64,000 nucleotides of DNA from Corynebacterium pseudokroppenstedtii (GCF_019754945.1 NZ_JAEUWU010000003.1:418663-482662), one strand, 5' to 3'. Positions 45,904 to 58,484 are shown, counted from the first letter of the stretch. Notes: a model not told the origin generated them from the sequence alone. A program made the numbers and translations.

Positions 45904-45921
45904 GATCGACACGACCGTCCG

Positions 45922-45971
45922 ACGTGGTGGAAATCCACGCGGGCTACAAGCGGAGGATGCTCCCACCACGT
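45922..45971 (+). promoter_or_regulatory. stem in the infC leader
   Basis: ACGTGGTGG (45922-45930) pairs perfectly with CCACCACGT (45963-45971). It is the first structured element of the leader. Confidence 0.45.
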
Positions 45972-46057
45972 GACCGCCGAAAGGTTGGACTCTGGTAGAA
46001 GGTTACCGATAAGTTTTGGCTCACGCTCAGAACTTATGTGTTGGGCCTTGGTGGCAT

Positions 46058-46098
46058 CCCCGTCTTACAGAGTGGATCTGTTAAGCGGGGATTCTTTT
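46058..46098 (+). terminator. attenuator-like terminator in the infC leader
   Basis: CCCCG...TTACAG (46058-46070) pairs imperfectly with CTGTTAAGCGGGG (46078-46090) and is followed by ATTCTTTT. It lies 158 bases before the infC start, so it may be an internal attenuator of the operon. Confidence 0.5.
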
Positions 46099-46255
46099 AT
46101 GGCGCAGCAAAGGAGCCTACTCCTCAGGGGTTGGCACTCGTGCGTTATGCGCACTCGTGAAAATGCCTGTGAGTCCGGTTCAAGGTGTATCCAGCGCTTG
46201 TAGCACGTCAGTGCGGCCAGACCAGTCAATGTTCATCCCTATTGAGGAGTCTCAC

Positions 46256-46780
46256 ATCAGCGCTGAAGCTCGCATTAATGAGCGAATTCGTGTTCCCGAA
46301 GTTCGACTCGTTGGCCCTAGTGGCGAACAGGTTGGAATCGTGCGTACCGACGATGCTCGCAAGCTCGCCTATGACGCCGATCTTGATCTTGTCGAGGTTG
46401 CGCCACGTGCAAAACCACCTGTGGCCAAGATCATGGATTACGGCAAGTACAAGTACGAGCAGGCACAAAAGGCTCGCGAATCTCGCCGCAACCAGCAGCA
46501 GACCGTCGTCAAGGAACAAAAGTTCCGGCCCAAGATCGACGATCATGATTATGAGACTAAGAAGGGCAATGTTGTCCGGTTCTTGGAGAAAGGCTCCAAG
46601 GTGAAGGTCACAATCATGTTCCGTGGTCGCGAGCAGTCTCGTCCGGAATTAGGTTTCCGGTTGCTCGAGCGCTTGGCTGATGACGTCGCCGATGCCGGCG
46701 TCGTTGAATCTCGGCCCAAGCAAGATGGTCGCAACATGACTATGGTTCTCGGTCCTGTGCGTCGCAAAGGTAAGAAGTAG
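46256..46780 (+). CDS. infC: translation initiation factor IF-3, probable ATC start
   Basis: IF-3 keeps 30S subunits free and checks the start codon. The conserved N-terminus [19 protein letters not shown] begins directly after an ATC codon at 46256, and GAGGAG (46244-46249) lies 6 bases before it, an ideal ribosome-binding site. The only in-frame ATG nearby (46229) has no such site and would add nine residues that include the GAGGAG itself. Rare AUU/AUC starts in infC are known as an autoregulatory device. The 174-residue product contains [20 protein letters not shown] and [17 protein letters not shown] and is of normal length. rpmI and rplT follow. Confidence 0.9.
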   Translation: MSAEARINERIRVPEVRLVGPSGEQVGIVRTDDARKLAYDADLDLVEVAPRAKPPVAKIMDYGKYKYEQAQKARESRRNQQQTVVKEQKFRPKIDDHDYETKKGNVVRFLEKGSKVKVTIMFRGREQSRPELGFRLLERLADDVADAGVVESRPKQDGRNMTMVLGPVRRKGKK

Positions 46781-46797
46781 TCCTTCTCACAACTTCA

Positions 46798-46856
46798 GGG
46801 CAGTGCATGAACTGCTGAGGGATTCCCTTGTGTTTCTTTCGGCGAGTGCTCTGCCC
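46798..46856 (+). promoter_or_regulatory. possible RNA structure between infC and rpmI
   Basis: GGGCAGTGC (46798-46806) can pair with GCTCTGCCC (46848-46856) with one mismatch, enclosing smaller hairpins. It may take part in ribosomal-protein feedback; this is inference. Confidence 0.25.
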
Positions 46857-46951
46857 AGTGTGGCGTGAGCCGGGAAGTCGTAGATCGATTCACGACTATC
46901 TCGGCAGCGTGCAAGACCAACTCATTCAATTTGTGCAAAGGAAAATCGGCA

Positions 46952-47146
46952 GTGAAGCAGAAGACCCACAGCGGAATTAAGAAGCGCATCAAGAAGACGG
47001 GCTCCGGCAAACTCCGCCGCGAGCAGGCTAATCGCCGTCACCTTCTCGAGGGCAAGCCATCGACCCGCACCCGTCGTTTGAAGGGCGATACTTCCGTTTC
47101 CCGTAACGACACCAAGCGCGTTAAGCGGCTCCTGGGCGAGGGCTAG
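46952..47146 (+). CDS. rpmI: 50S ribosomal protein L35
   Basis: The 64-residue basic protein [20 protein letters not shown] is L35, of standard length, ending [14 protein letters not shown]. It begins with GTG at 46952, with AAAGGA upstream; a frame running 29 codons further is rejected on length. It lies between infC and rplT as in most bacteria. Confidence 0.96.
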   Translation: MKQKTHSGIKKRIKKTGSGKLRREQANRRHLLEGKPSTRTRRLKGDTSVSRNDTKRVKRLLGEG

Positions 47147-47195
47147 AAATCACCCGCTCGATAACACCCCCGACTAGATAGAAGGAAGTAACACT

Positions 47196-47576
47196 GTGGC
47201 TCGTGTGAAGCGTTCAGTTAATGCTAAGAAGAAGCGTCGCGAGGTCCTGAAGTCCGCCAAGGGCTACCGCGGACAGCGTTCCCGCCTGTACCGTAAGGCT
47301 AAGGAGCAGATGCTCCACTCGAAGACTTACGAGTTCCGGGATCGCCGTGCGAAGAAGGGCGATTTCCGCAAACTGTGGATCACTCGTATTAATGCAGCGG
47401 CCCGCCAGAACGACATGACCTACAACCGTCTCATCCAGGGCCTCCGACTCGCTGGTGTAGACATTGACCGCAAGAACCTCGCTGAACTTGCAGTTTCGGA
47501 TGAGCAGGCTTTCTCCGCATTGTGTGCGGCTGCTAAAGACGCTTTGCCTGAGGACGTTAACGCCCCGGCGAAGTAG
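47196..47576 (+). CDS. rplT: 50S ribosomal protein L20
   Basis: L20 is a 23S-binding assembly protein. The 126-residue product opens [20 protein letters not shown] and contains [20 protein letters not shown], both typical of the family. The GTG start has AGAAGGAAG upstream. In other bacteria L20 represses this operon by binding its mRNA, relevant to the leader at 45904-46255. A strong terminator follows. Confidence 0.97.
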   Translation: MARVKRSVNAKKKRREVLKSAKGYRGQRSRLYRKAKEQMLHSKTYEFRDRRAKKGDFRKLWITRINAAARQNDMTYNRLIQGLRLAGVDIDRKNLAELAVSDEQAFSALCAAAKDALPEDVNAPAK

Positions 47577-47674
47577 TTCTAGCTTCCCTCGGCTCCACAC
47601 CATCAGCGTGTGTCATCGCACTTTCCTGTGATGGTCACGGCTCGTACATGGTGGGGCACGGGGTATATTTTGTT

Positions 47675-47706
47675 CGTCGCTCCATTGAGAGCGACGTTTT
47701 CTTTAT
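47675..47706 (+). terminator. intrinsic terminator after rplT
   Basis: CGTCGCTC (47675-47682) pairs perfectly with GAGCGACG (47689-47696), loop CATTGA, followed by TTTTCTTTAT. Confidence 0.9.
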
Positions 47707-47821
47707 ATTGAGTGAAGACGGGTCAACCGCAAGCGAACTTGGGTTTCTGCGAACACTGTCTGACTCGATATACCGCCCATGACGGCCCACCGTATTCACA
47801 AGTATTGAAAAGAATTGCTGA

Positions 47822-48811
47822 GTGATGTGCGATCACGTGGATAACATGTCCGAAACGTCTACCGATTATCCTCATCATCGTTTAACCGATGATCGACCAG
47901 ATCAGGTTTTTACGGTACGGACTCCGAGGATTATCGCAGCCCGGAAGCTACTTAAGTCGGCTGGTCGACGAAAAGAAAAGAAGTTTCTTGTCGAGGGCTT
48001 CAATGGGGTAGAGGGTGCTTTATCGGCGGGGGTCGCTAAAGAAGTGTTTGTGGCCGATAATGCCTGGGACAAGTTTTCCACGTTACGAGAGTTGGCTCGC
48101 GAACAACGTATTCCGGTGAACGTAATCGACGATAAAGCTGCTTCAGCCTTATCGGAGACAGTAAGCCATAGCGGAGTATTCGCCACCTGCCAATTACTCT
48201 CCACATCAGTGGAATCATGTATCAACCGCGGGCGATCTGGGCGTGGCCTCGTCGCCGTCGGAATTGATATGTCTGATCCGGGTAACGCTGGGACGTTTAT
48301 CCGAACGGCTGATGCCGTTGGTGCGGACTGCGTCGTATTCCTAGGAAATTCGGTTGACATTCACAATGGCAAGACGGTGAGATCGGCGGCAGGGTCGGTT
48401 TTTCGCATACCCATCGGGCGTGAGCGAGACATACGAAACTCGCTCGCCGATTTATCCTCAGCAGGATTTCAGATAGTAGCGACGACTATCGACGGTGAAA
48501 CCTCCCTGGACGACGCTGCCGACGACGCTGCTCAATGGCGCATTCGGCGTGCGCAGAGAACAGAAGTCGTGGGGGGAACAGAAGATATGGAGGCATCGTT
48601 AAACCCCCCGATGATGGTCCGTTCCAGCGCGTGGCTTTTTGGCAACGAAGCCCATGGGCTTTCATCTGATGTCGCCGACTTTGCTGACGTCAGGGTTCGC
48701 ATTCCGATCAGAGGAAGTGCTGAGTCGTTTAACGTCGCTGGTGCTGCTGCGATTACGCTTTACGAGGCTTCACGCGCTCTTGGTTCGCCCCAAGGTATTG
48801 ATAGACTCTGA
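47822..48811 (+). CDS. SpoU/TrmH-family RNA 2'-O-methyltransferase
   Basis: The 329-residue protein has an N-terminal RNA-binding substrate domain (residues about 35-125, KKFLVEGFNGVEGALSAG) and a SPOUT knot domain with the three family motifs: IDMSDPGNAGTFIRTADAVG, SAWLFGNEAHGLS and VRIPIRGSAESFNVAGAAAI. It methylates a ribose in rRNA or tRNA; the exact site is not evident. It lies between rplT and pheS, a frequent actinobacterial position. The start is uncertain: GTG 47822, ATG 47825 and ATG 47846 are all in frame and none has a clear ribosome-binding site. Confidence 0.88.
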   Translation: MMCDHVDNMSETSTDYPHHRLTDDRPDQVFTVRTPRIIAARKLLKSAGRRKEKKFLVEGFNGVEGALSAGVAKEVFVADNAWDKFSTLRELAREQRIPVNVIDDKAASALSETVSHSGVFATCQLLSTSVESCINRGRSGRGLVAVGIDMSDPGNAGTFIRTADAVGADCVVFLGNSVDIHNGKTVRSAAGSVFRIPIGRERDIRNSLADLSSAGFQIVATTIDGETSLDDAADDAAQWRIRRAQRTEVVGGTEDMEASLNPPMMVRSSAWLFGNEAHGLSSDVADFADVRVRIPIRGSAESFNVAGAAAITLYEASRALGSPQGIDRL

Positions 48812-48837
48812 ATCAGATTATCGACGTACGTCACTAG

Positions 48838-49899
<1,062 letters not shown>

Positions 49900-49953
49900 C
49901 CTCTGCATCACTATTTCGTCTGCTATTCATCTTTCTTCTTTAAGGAGTCTTCC

Positions 49954-52500
49954 ATGTTCATGCCCCAACGTTGGATTACTGAAATCCTGGACTATGCAAA
50001 TCCCGGCTGGTCAGTCACGCCACAAGATCTAGATTCTGCCTATGTTCGTGTTGGGTTTGAAACTGAGGGATACGAGACAATCCCCGAGACGACGGGTCCA
50101 CTTGTCTTAGGCCGGGTGGAAAAAATTGAGGAGCTTGAGGGGTTTAAGAAACCTATTCGCTACTGTGATGTCAACGTTGGTAAAGCGAATGGTTCGGGCG
50201 AGCTCCAACACATTATTTGTGGGGCGCGAAACTTTGTTGAGGGCGACATTGTTGTGGTGGCCTTGCCTGGCACAGTCCTTCCTGGCGATTTTTCGATTAG
50301 TGCCCGCAAAACGTACGGCAAAATGTCCGAGGGAATGTTGTGCTCTGCGATGGAGCTGGGGCTTTCACGGACTCAGAACAAGGGCATCATCACTCTGCCC
50401 GCAAAGGCGGGACAGCCCGGCGACGATCCCCGGCCTTTCCTCCGGCTGTCCGACACTATTTTTGATGTCAACATCACCCCAGACCGTGGCTATGCCCTGT
50501 CGGTCCGTGGGCTAGCACGAGAAATTGCATCCAGTTTCAACCTCACGTATGTCGATCCCGCTGACAAACCTGCAGCTGCGGAACTACGTGTCCAGGTGCC
50601 CGACGTGTCTGGGGACGCTCTTCCGGTTGATGTTCGCAATACGGCTGACGTCAAACGTTTTGGAATCCGCGAGGTTCGTGGAATCGATCCGTCGGCGGCG
50701 ACTCCATTTTGGATGGAACGCCAACTGATGCTGTGCGGCCAAAGGCCAGTGAATTTGCCGACCGACGTCACCAACTACGTTATGTTCCTGTACGGCCAGC
50801 CCATGCACGCGTTCGACGCTGACAAGATCGATGGCGGCTTGACCGTACGTGATGCGCAGCAAGGCGAAACGCTGACCACGTTGGACGGGGTCGAAAGGAA
50901 TTTGGATCCTGAGGACCTCGTCATCGCGGACGAGACCGGAATTCAGTCCATGGCCGGGGTGATGGGCGGTTCTACGTCGGAAATTAGTGATTCGACGACG
51001 TCTGTCTACCTCGAAGCTGCGAACTTTGATGCGATGACTATTGCGCGGACATCGCGGCGTCACAAACTGTCGTCCGAGGCTTCCCGACGCTTCGAACGTG
51101 GTGTCGATCCCGCATTGGTAGAAGTTGCTCTTGATACCGCGGCGGCGCTTATCGCTGGGATTGCCGGGGGAGAGATCGCATCCGGGAGGACCCTCATTGG
51201 CGACGTTCCCGCTATGCCGACCATTCGGATGGATGACGATTATCCGTCGCAGATGGCGGGCGTAGATTATCCGAAGGGGACTGCGGAGAAGCGTCTCAAG
51301 GAAATCGGATGTGCTGTGACCCAAGCTCAGGGAGATGAGGGTGCGGATCCATTGCTCTCCGTTACTCCGCCGACCTGGCGTCCTGACCTCACGATGAAAG
51401 CCGACCTAGTCGAAGAAGTTCTGCGCCTGGAAGGTATCGAGGATATTCCATCCGTCGTTCCCCAGTCGCCGGCGGGACGTGGGCTCACTCCTCGGCAACG
51501 GCGACGTCGTGCAGTAGGACATGCCTTGGCTTGGAGTGGATACACGGAGACTCTACCCAGCCCCTTTATCGCAGATGACACCTTTGATGTGTGGGGTTTG
51601 GAGAAGGATGATCCACGGCGGAATGTCGTCAAGGTTCTTAATCCGCTGGAATCGGGGCACAGTTCACTAGGAACAACGCTCCTTCCGTCGTTACTTGAGT
51701 CATTGAAACGCAATATCGACCGTGGTCAAGCCGATGTTTCTCTGTATGGCGTCGAACAGGTTTCCTTTGACGAGGGCAATGGTCCATCACCCATGTTGGA
51801 TGTGTCGGCCCGACCCAGCGACTCTGAGGTTCACGCACTTATCCATTCGTTACCGAGCCAGCCATTGCATGTAGGTACTGTCTCGTCAGGATTGTGGACG
51901 AGCAATGGTCCGTGGGGTGCGGGCCGTCCCGTGGACACGATGGATGCAATTGAGTCTGTACGCGTCGTCGGGCGTGCTGTGGGTATCAACTTTGAGTTCG
52001 TGAATGTTGACCATCTACCGTGGCATCCGGGCCGTTGCGCTGGAGTTTTCTTGCAAGGATCCCCGAATTATGAGCCTGAAAGTGCCATTGGGTTCGCAGG
52101 GGAGCTTCATCCTCAGGTGTGCGAACGGTTGGGAATTCCACCCAGGACTGTTGCCGCGGAACTTGACCTGGATGCTATCCCATTCGTGCGTGAGGCAGTC
52201 TCTCCTCAGCTCTCTCCATTCCCGGCGGTGCTTCAGGATGTCGCGGTCGTCGTCGATAACTCGGTGCCTGCAGAGAAGTTGCGTCGATCGTTGATGACGG
52301 GTGCAGGGGAGCTGCTGGAATCGATTGAACTCTTTGATGTTTACCGTTCCGAGGCATTGGGCGAGAACAAGGTTTCAATGACCTTTGCGCTGAAGTTTAG
52401 GGCGTCGGATCGGACTCTGACCGAAGAGGAGTGTAACGAGGCCCGGCAAGCGGCAGTGGCTCATGCCAATGAGGAATTAGGGGCCACCCTCCGTAGCTGA
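49954..52500 (+). CDS. pheT: phenylalanyl-tRNA synthetase beta subunit
   Basis: PheT partners with PheS and carries tRNA-binding and editing functions. The 848-residue protein opens [20 protein letters not shown] with AAGGAG in front. Domains are an OB-fold tRNA-binding region (about 45-160: [20 protein letters not shown]), B3/B4 editing domain (about 210-400: NVTNYVM-type stretch [20 protein letters not shown]), B5 (MADLVEE-type segment [20 protein letters not shown]) and the C-terminal ferredoxin-fold anticodon-binding domain ([16 protein letters not shown]). Length is typical. Confidence 0.97.
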   Translation: MFMPQRWITEILDYANPGWSVTPQDLDSAYVRVGFETEGYETIPETTGPLVLGRVEKIEELEGFKKPIRYCDVNVGKANGSGELQHIICGARNFVEGDIVVVALPGTVLPGDFSISARKTYGKMSEGMLCSAMELGLSRTQNKGIITLPAKAGQPGDDPRPFLRLSDTIFDVNITPDRGYALSVRGLAREIASSFNLTYVDPADKPAAAELRVQVPDVSGDALPVDVRNTADVKRFGIREVRGIDPSAATPFWMERQLMLCGQRPVNLPTDVTNYVMFLYGQPMHAFDADKIDGGLTVRDAQQGETLTTLDGVERNLDPEDLVIADETGIQSMAGVMGGSTSEISDSTTSVYLEAANFDAMTIARTSRRHKLSSEASRRFERGVDPALVEVALDTAAALIAGIAGGEIASGRTLIGDVPAMPTIRMDDDYPSQMAGVDYPKGTAEKRLKEIGCAVTQAQGDEGADPLLSVTPPTWRPDLTMKADLVEEVLRLEGIEDIPSVVPQSPAGRGLTPRQRRRRAVGHALAWSGYTETLPSPFIADDTFDVWGLEKDDPRRNVVKVLNPLESGHSSLGTTLLPSLLESLKRNIDRGQADVSLYGVEQVSFDEGNGPSPMLDVSARPSDSEVHALIHSLPSQPLHVGTVSSGLWTSNGPWGAGRPVDTMDAIESVRVVGRAVGINFEFVNVDHLPWHPGRCAGVFLQGSPNYEPESAIGFAGELHPQVCERLGIPPRTVAAELDLDAIPFVREAVSPQLSPFPAVLQDVAVVVDNSVPAEKLRRSLMTGAGELLESIELFDVYRSEALGENKVSMTFALKFRASDRTLTEEECNEARQAAVAHANEELGATLRS

Positions 52501-52507
52501 ATAATTT

Positions 52508-52530
52508 GCACACGAGTGCATATATAAGTA
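52508..52530 (+). promoter_or_regulatory. argC promoter with ARG-box-like TGCA repeats
   Basis: TGCACACGAGTGCATATATA has two TGCA elements and an A/T-rich -10-like TATATAAG about 13 bases before the argC ATG. This would place argC nearly leaderless and within reach of ArgR, encoded in the same cluster. Confidence 0.4.
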
Positions 52531-52541
52531 CTGTCCGTCAT

Positions 52542-53615
52542 ATGACAGTTTCAGTGGCAGTAGCCGGAGCGACGGGATACGCGGGCAGCGAGATCCTCAG
52601 GCTCCTTCTCTCCCATCCGCAGTATCGGGCCGGTGCTATGATCATTGGAGCATTGACAGGCGCTTCTCATGCAGGTCAAAGCGTTGAAGCGTTAATGCCC
52701 CACTTGGTGGAATTACACGGACGCACCATTGAGAAGACCGAGCTCTCGCGCCTGGCTGAGCACGACATCGTGTTCCTGGCGCTGCCACACGGTCATTCAG
52801 CGAGGATCGGGCAATGTTTACCGGATGAAACGCTAATCATTGACTGTGGGGCTGATTTCCGTCTCGCAGATGAAAAGCAATGGGAAGCGTTTTATGACTC
52901 TCCTTATGCGGGATCATGGCCGTATGGAATCCCCGAGATGCCCGGGCATAGGAAGAAAATCGCCTGTACTCGGCGCATTGCCGTCCCCGGATGTTTTCCG
53001 ACCGGCGCGACGCTGGCTGTACTTCCAGCCTTGACGTCGAAGCTCATCACCCCAGAAATCTCCATTGTTTCTGTCACGGGTGTGTCAGGTGCTGGTAAGA
53101 AGCCCTCAGTGGGCATGTTGGGGTCAGAAACAATGGGGTCAGCGCGGGCGTATAAGACGGGTGGGAAACACCGTCACACCCCAGAAATCATTCAGAATTT
53201 AGAAGAAGCGTGTGACGAGCCCGTTCAGGTATCTTTCACTCCTGTTCTTGCTCCGATGCAGCGGGGGATATTGACGACTGCATCCGCCCCAGCATCGGAA
53301 GATTTAGCAGCTCTTACTGAAAAGGATCCCAATGCAGCACAGGGCGCAGTCAAAGCGGCATATCAGTCGTTCTATAGCGGTGAAAAATTTGTCGTTGTTT
53401 TAAATGGTGATCAGCAGCCAGCAACTCAATCCGTGTTGGGATCGAACGCGGTCCATATCCAGGCTGAATACGATGTGGCAGCACGACGAGTGGTCGTGAC
53501 CTCAGCTATTGACAATTTGGTCAAGGGAACTGCCGGAGCTGCTATCCAATGCATGAATATTGCACAGGGGTGGCCGGAAGATTCCGGACTGAGCGTTAAT
53601 GGGGTCGCGCCATAA
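52542..53615 (+). CDS. argC: N-acetyl-gamma-glutamyl-phosphate reductase
   Basis: ArgC reduces N-acetylglutamyl phosphate to the semialdehyde with NADPH, the third step of arginine synthesis. The ATG at 52542 ([15 protein letters not shown]) fits family starts; twelve more upstream codons overlap the promoter. The 357-residue protein has the nucleotide-binding [23 protein letters not shown], the catalytic Cys in [17 protein letters not shown], and [11 protein letters not shown]. It opens the arg cluster 41 bases behind pheT. Confidence 0.96.
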   Translation: MTVSVAVAGATGYAGSEILRLLLSHPQYRAGAMIIGALTGASHAGQSVEALMPHLVELHGRTIEKTELSRLAEHDIVFLALPHGHSARIGQCLPDETLIIDCGADFRLADEKQWEAFYDSPYAGSWPYGIPEMPGHRKKIACTRRIAVPGCFPTGATLAVLPALTSKLITPEISIVSVTGVSGAGKKPSVGMLGSETMGSARAYKTGGKHRHTPEIIQNLEEACDEPVQVSFTPVLAPMQRGILTTASAPASEDLAALTEKDPNAAQGAVKAAYQSFYSGEKFVVVLNGDQQPATQSVLGSNAVHIQAEYDVAARRVVVTSAIDNLVKGTAGAAIQCMNIAQGWPEDSGLSVNGVAP

Positions 53616-53722
53616 TTCCAGACCCCTTGTTTTCGTAAGGTGTTCTTAACCCACATTGTTCGGGTATTTACTTAACGCTTTTACGTTTTTAGCATCGGTT
53701 TATTTAATTTTAAGGAATAGTT

Positions 53723-54904
53723 GTGTCATTACTAGGGATCACCGCGCCGAAGGGGTTTCGGGCTTCATCGACCACGGCGGGTATTAAGGAATCGGGCAAA
53801 CCCGACATGTGTCTTGTCGTTAATGATGGGCCGCATGATGTAGCTGCGGGAGTATTCACTCGAAATAAAATACGGGCCGCGCCTGTCGAGGTGACGAGCG
53901 CCAACATTAGCGACGGCCATCTGCGCGCCGTGGTTTTTAATGCCGGTAACGCCAATGCGTGTACGGGTGAGCAGGGGATCCAAGACGCGCGCGATATGGC
54001 TTCCGCTGTGTCCTCATTTTTGCACTGTGATGCTCACGATGTGGCTGTGTGCTCGACTGGCATCATCGGCGATCATCTCCCCATGGAGTGTGTCAACGTG
54101 GGCATTGATGCATTAAGCCGTGACATAGATTCGACGAATGCTTCGTCGGACGACGCTGGTACGGCCGCGGCAGAAGCGATCATGACGACCGATACTGTCC
54201 CCAAACGGGCAGGCTTTGTGGGAGATGGCTGGTGCATCGGTGCAATGGTTAAAGGGGTGGGAATGATTTCCCCTTCTTTGGCTACGATGCTCTGCTGCAT
54301 CACTACCGACGCGGTCGTGGACGCAGACACGGCCCGCGATGCACTGCGTGGAGCAGCCTCAACAACGTTTGATCGCTTAGATATTGATGGATCGACCTCG
54401 ACGAATGACACGGCGTTGCTTTTGTCGTCGGGAGCCAGTGGTGTTTCACCTAGCCCGGAAGAGTTTGCGCACGCGCTTCATCAGGTCTGCAATGACCTTG
54501 CTTCACAAATGCAAAGCGATGCTGAGGGCGTGACTAAACGAGTCTCGATAAAGGTCATCGGTGCTGCTAACGACTCTGAGGCGCTGGTCGCGGCCCGAAC
54601 CATCGGGCGCGACAATTTAACGAAGTGCGCCATGTTTGGTTCTGATCCCAATTGGGGTCGTGTGTTGGCTGCCGTAGGGATAGCCGACGTGGAGATGGAT
54701 CCGCATGGTATCTCGGTGTCATTTAACGATCATGTGGTGTGTAAGGATTCTGCTGCTGTTGAGGGTAGTCGTGACGTCGATATCTCTGGTCCGGATATCT
54801 CCGTGGTCGTCGATTTAGGCACGGGGCGCCAAGGAGAGGCCACCGTTCGTACGACAGATCTTTCTTTCTCCTACGTTGAAATTAATTCAGCGTACACAAC
54901 GTAG
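53723..54904 (+). CDS. argJ: glutamate N-acetyltransferase / amino-acid acetyltransferase
   Basis: ArgJ transfers acetyl from N-acetylornithine to glutamate, making the pathway cyclic. The 393-residue precursor cleaves itself at the ATM-L site, visible as [13 protein letters not shown] with nucleophile T188. [28 protein letters not shown] and [12 protein letters not shown] are family motifs. The GTG start follows AAGGAA. Its presence means no separate ArgA or ArgE is strictly needed. Confidence 0.96.
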   Translation: MSLLGITAPKGFRASSTTAGIKESGKPDMCLVVNDGPHDVAAGVFTRNKIRAAPVEVTSANISDGHLRAVVFNAGNANACTGEQGIQDARDMASAVSSFLHCDAHDVAVCSTGIIGDHLPMECVNVGIDALSRDIDSTNASSDDAGTAAAEAIMTTDTVPKRAGFVGDGWCIGAMVKGVGMISPSLATMLCCITTDAVVDADTARDALRGAASTTFDRLDIDGSTSTNDTALLLSSGASGVSPSPEEFAHALHQVCNDLASQMQSDAEGVTKRVSIKVIGAANDSEALVAARTIGRDNLTKCAMFGSDPNWGRVLAAVGIADVEMDPHGISVSFNDHVVCKDSAAVEGSRDVDISGPDISVVVDLGTGRQGEATVRTTDLSFSYVEINSAYTT

Positions 54905-54943
54905 GCGCGTTATGACGTCGAAAAATCCGAGGCAGATCTCTAG

Positions 54944-55010
54944 TTGACTTTTTTACGATGTGCTCGGTCATTATGAAACTAGTGGTGATGAAATTAATGC
55001 ATGCGAGTGA
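54944..55010 (+). promoter_or_regulatory. possible internal promoter and ARG-like site before argB
   Basis: TTGACT (54944-54949) with a T-rich stretch and CATTAT about 19 bases on resembles a promoter; ATGCAT (54997-55002) lies 20 bases before the argB ATG and resembles an ArgR half-site. Confidence 0.35.
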
Positions 55011-55022
55011 GGGGAAATAATC

Positions 55023-56057
55023 ATGGTGAGCTCATTAACGGCCGCGTTAACTCCAGAAATGCGGGCACATACTTTAGCGGAGGCTCTTCCGTGGCTCACT
55101 CACTATCGAGATACCATTGTCGTTATTAAATATGGCGGTAATGCCATGATTGACGATGATTTAAAGCGCGCATTTGCGGAGGACATGGTTTTTCTTCGGA
55201 CCGTCGGCGTTAAGCCAGTTGTCGTCCACGGTGGAGGACCGCAGATTAACGAGATGCTTTCGCGCCTAGGGCTTGAAGGCGAGTTTAAAGGTGGATATCG
55301 GGTTACCACTCCGGAGGTGATGGAAGTCGCCCGCATGGTTTTATTCGGGAAAGTGGGCCGAGAACTCGTTAACCTTATCAACCAATTTGGTCCTTATGCG
55401 GTAGGTACTTCTGGTGAGGATGCGAGCTTATTTACTGCTCGGCAACGCTATGCCGTCGTAGATGGAGTTCAGGAGGACATAGGATTAGTCGGCGATATTG
55501 TCGATGTCGAACCATCGACGATTGTGGATTTAATCCAGGCTGGGCGAATTCCAGTTGTGTCGACCATTGCGCCAGGTAACGATGGCCATGTGTATAACGT
55601 CAACGCGGATTCTGCAGCTGCTGCACTGGCACAAGCCCTAGGTGCTGAGAGGCTACTGGTCTTGACGAATGTGGAAGGGCTCTATACCGAGTGGCCAGAT
55701 AAGGAATCTCTCGTCTCAAAGATCACGATCTCTGGAGCTCGTTCAGTGTTTCCCCGGCTGGAATCCGGCATGATTCCGAAGATTGAATCTGCAGTCGAGG
55801 CAGTTGATCACGGCGTCAAAGCGGCAAGCATTATCGATGGCCGCATTGCTCATAGCGTGCTTTTAGAGCTATTGACCTCGGGCGGTATCGGCACGATGAT
55901 TATCCCCGATGGTGAGGATCCTGTCGTCCGTGCTGATCACCTCATTTATCGCCATTCTTACGGGATGGATGAAGAAGGAATAGTTTATGGTGCGGATCGT
56001 CGTCCCTATACAGGTGATGATAAGCAGAAGCCCGCAGACCCGGATTCCGATCAGTGA
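55023..56057 (+). CDS. argB: acetylglutamate kinase
   Basis: ArgB phosphorylates N-acetylglutamate; in corynebacteria it is the arginine feedback point. The 344-residue protein shows [64 protein letters not shown] and VLTNVEGLY. The N-terminal helix before IVVIKYGG is the part used for hexamer formation in arginine-sensitive enzymes, consistent with feedback control. The last 45 residues are extended and polar. Confidence 0.96.
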   Translation: MVSSLTAALTPEMRAHTLAEALPWLTHYRDTIVVIKYGGNAMIDDDLKRAFAEDMVFLRTVGVKPVVVHGGGPQINEMLSRLGLEGEFKGGYRVTTPEVMEVARMVLFGKVGRELVNLINQFGPYAVGTSGEDASLFTARQRYAVVDGVQEDIGLVGDIVDVEPSTIVDLIQAGRIPVVSTIAPGNDGHVYNVNADSAAAALAQALGAERLLVLTNVEGLYTEWPDKESLVSKITISGARSVFPRLESGMIPKIESAVEAVDHGVKAASIIDGRIAHSVLLELLTSGGIGTMIIPDGEDPVVRADHLIYRHSYGMDEEGIVYGADRRPYTGDDKQKPADPDSDQ

Positions 56058-56134
56058 TCCTAATTCGGTTTCAAAGCTCTACTTCGTAACGCCCCTGGTG
56101 CGCTCCACAAATCTGATGTATCGAAAGTTGTGAC

Positions 56135-57397
56135 ATGAATACTCCTGTAGAAGTCGATGGTTCTCATCCGGAGAAATCCTGGAAAGACCGTTGGTCCTCG
56201 ACAATGATGAATAATTATGGTGAACCGCCATTGCAATTGATCAGTGGTCATGGTGCGCGAGTAAAGGACTCCCGGGGGAAAGAGTATGTCGATTTTCTTG
56301 CAGGTATTGCGGTTAATTCTTTGGGGTACGGTAATGAAGAAGTAGCAAAAGCCGTCGCCACTCAAGCGAGTAGCCTCACCCACACATCAAATTTGTTTTC
56401 TAACAGGCCATCTTTGCTTTTAGCCGAAAAGCTGAAGGAACGGCTGTGGGAAGGCCGTCGTGATGAAAATGGTCACGATGCAGACAGTGATCGCACTATG
56501 TCAACCACTCGGGTAGCGTTTTGTAATTCCGGAACAGAAGCTAACGAGATGGCTTTTAAGTTAGCTAGGCTCACGGGTAAGCGTCGTGTTTTGGCTGCGC
56601 TGAATGGGTTTCATGGTCGGACAATGGGTTCATTGGCTATGACAGGCCAGCCAGCCAAACGCGATATTTTCGCTCCGCTCCCTGGGGGAGTCGAGTTTTT
56701 CCACTACAACGACACGTCTTATCTAGAAAAACTCGTTGAGATTCAGCCGGATGAGGTCGCTGCGATTATCGTCGAGCCGATTCAGGGCGAGACCGGTGTG
56801 ATCCCGGCGTCGAGGGATTTTTTGAGAGACATTCGTCGGATAGCGGATCGCGTCGGTGCTCTCATGATGTGTGATGAGGTGCAGACGGGGAACGGCCGTA
56901 CCGGAGACTATTTCGCATTTCAGGATGCTGGAATTATTCCCGACGTGGTGACAACGGCTAAAGGATTATCGGCCGGACTTCCGATAGGTGCGTGCGTGGC
57001 GACGGGGAGAGCGTCCTCTTTCTTTACTCCAGGGGCTCACGGTTCGACGTTTGCTGGCAACCCAGTCGCGGCATCTGCTGGTTTGGTGGTCCAACAATAC
57101 TGCGACGACGGCCTTGTGGGTCATGTCAGGAGTATTGGTAGCCGATTACGTACAGCATTGTCATCGCTGCCTCATGTTGTTCAGGTGCGGGGTCGTGGTC
57201 TCATGCTGGGGGTTGTTTTAGATTCGCCTATCGCCAAAGAAGTCGTTTCAGACGCGCGTGACCGTGGAGTAATCCTGAATGCTCCCGCGGAGTCGGTTTT
57301 GCGTATTACTCCGCCTTTGGTTCTCACTGATGAAGAATGCGACGAAGGCGTGAGCCGACTGAAAGAGTCACTTGGGAGCGTAGTCCGAGATCAATGA
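56135..57397 (+). CDS. argD: acetylornithine aminotransferase
   Basis: ArgD is a class III PLP aminotransferase that makes N-acetylornithine. The 420-residue protein includes FLAGIAVNSLGYGNEEVAKA, FCNSGTEANEMAFKLARL, NGFHGRTMGSLAMTGQPAK, the cofactor-binding MMCDEVQTGNGRTG and the PLP lysine K276 in TTAKGLSAGLPIGA. A run of charged residues near 105-120 (EGRRDENGHDADSDR) is longer than usual. It follows argB by 77 bases. Confidence 0.96.
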   Translation: MNTPVEVDGSHPEKSWKDRWSSTMMNNYGEPPLQLISGHGARVKDSRGKEYVDFLAGIAVNSLGYGNEEVAKAVATQASSLTHTSNLFSNRPSLLLAEKLKERLWEGRRDENGHDADSDRTMSTTRVAFCNSGTEANEMAFKLARLTGKRRVLAALNGFHGRTMGSLAMTGQPAKRDIFAPLPGGVEFFHYNDTSYLEKLVEIQPDEVAAIIVEPIQGETGVIPASRDFLRDIRRIADRVGALMMCDEVQTGNGRTGDYFAFQDAGIIPDVVTTAKGLSAGLPIGACVATGRASSFFTPGAHGSTFAGNPVAASAGLVVQQYCDDGLVGHVRSIGSRLRTALSSLPHVVQVRGRGLMLGVVLDSPIAKEVVSDARDRGVILNAPAESVLRITPPLVLTDEECDEGVSRLKESLGSVVRDQ

Positions 57398-57473
57398 TGC
57401 GTTACTGCAACTTAAAACGGTGTCTCCAGGCGATAGAAGAAGACTTAGTTGATGGTAGACGCGTCAGGATCGG

Positions 57474-57513
57474 TTGATATATAGTTACATTTCGTTATTT
57501 ATATATAGACTTA
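57474..57513 (+). promoter_or_regulatory. AT-rich region with paired TATATA, candidate argF promoter/operator
   Basis: TTGATATATAG and TTATATATAGAC flank GTTACATTTCG in an otherwise GC-rich region, 20-55 bases upstream of argF. This fits a promoter and possibly an ArgR site. Confidence 0.35.
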
Positions 57514-57527
57514 ATTATGAGGTGTGA

Positions 57528-58484
<957 letters not shown>

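Noticed and set aside
45970..46203. A 77-codon frame in the infC leader as a possible leader peptide
   Set aside because: No clear ribosome-binding site, no run of regulatory codons, and it overlaps the terminator-like hairpin; chance frame is simpler.
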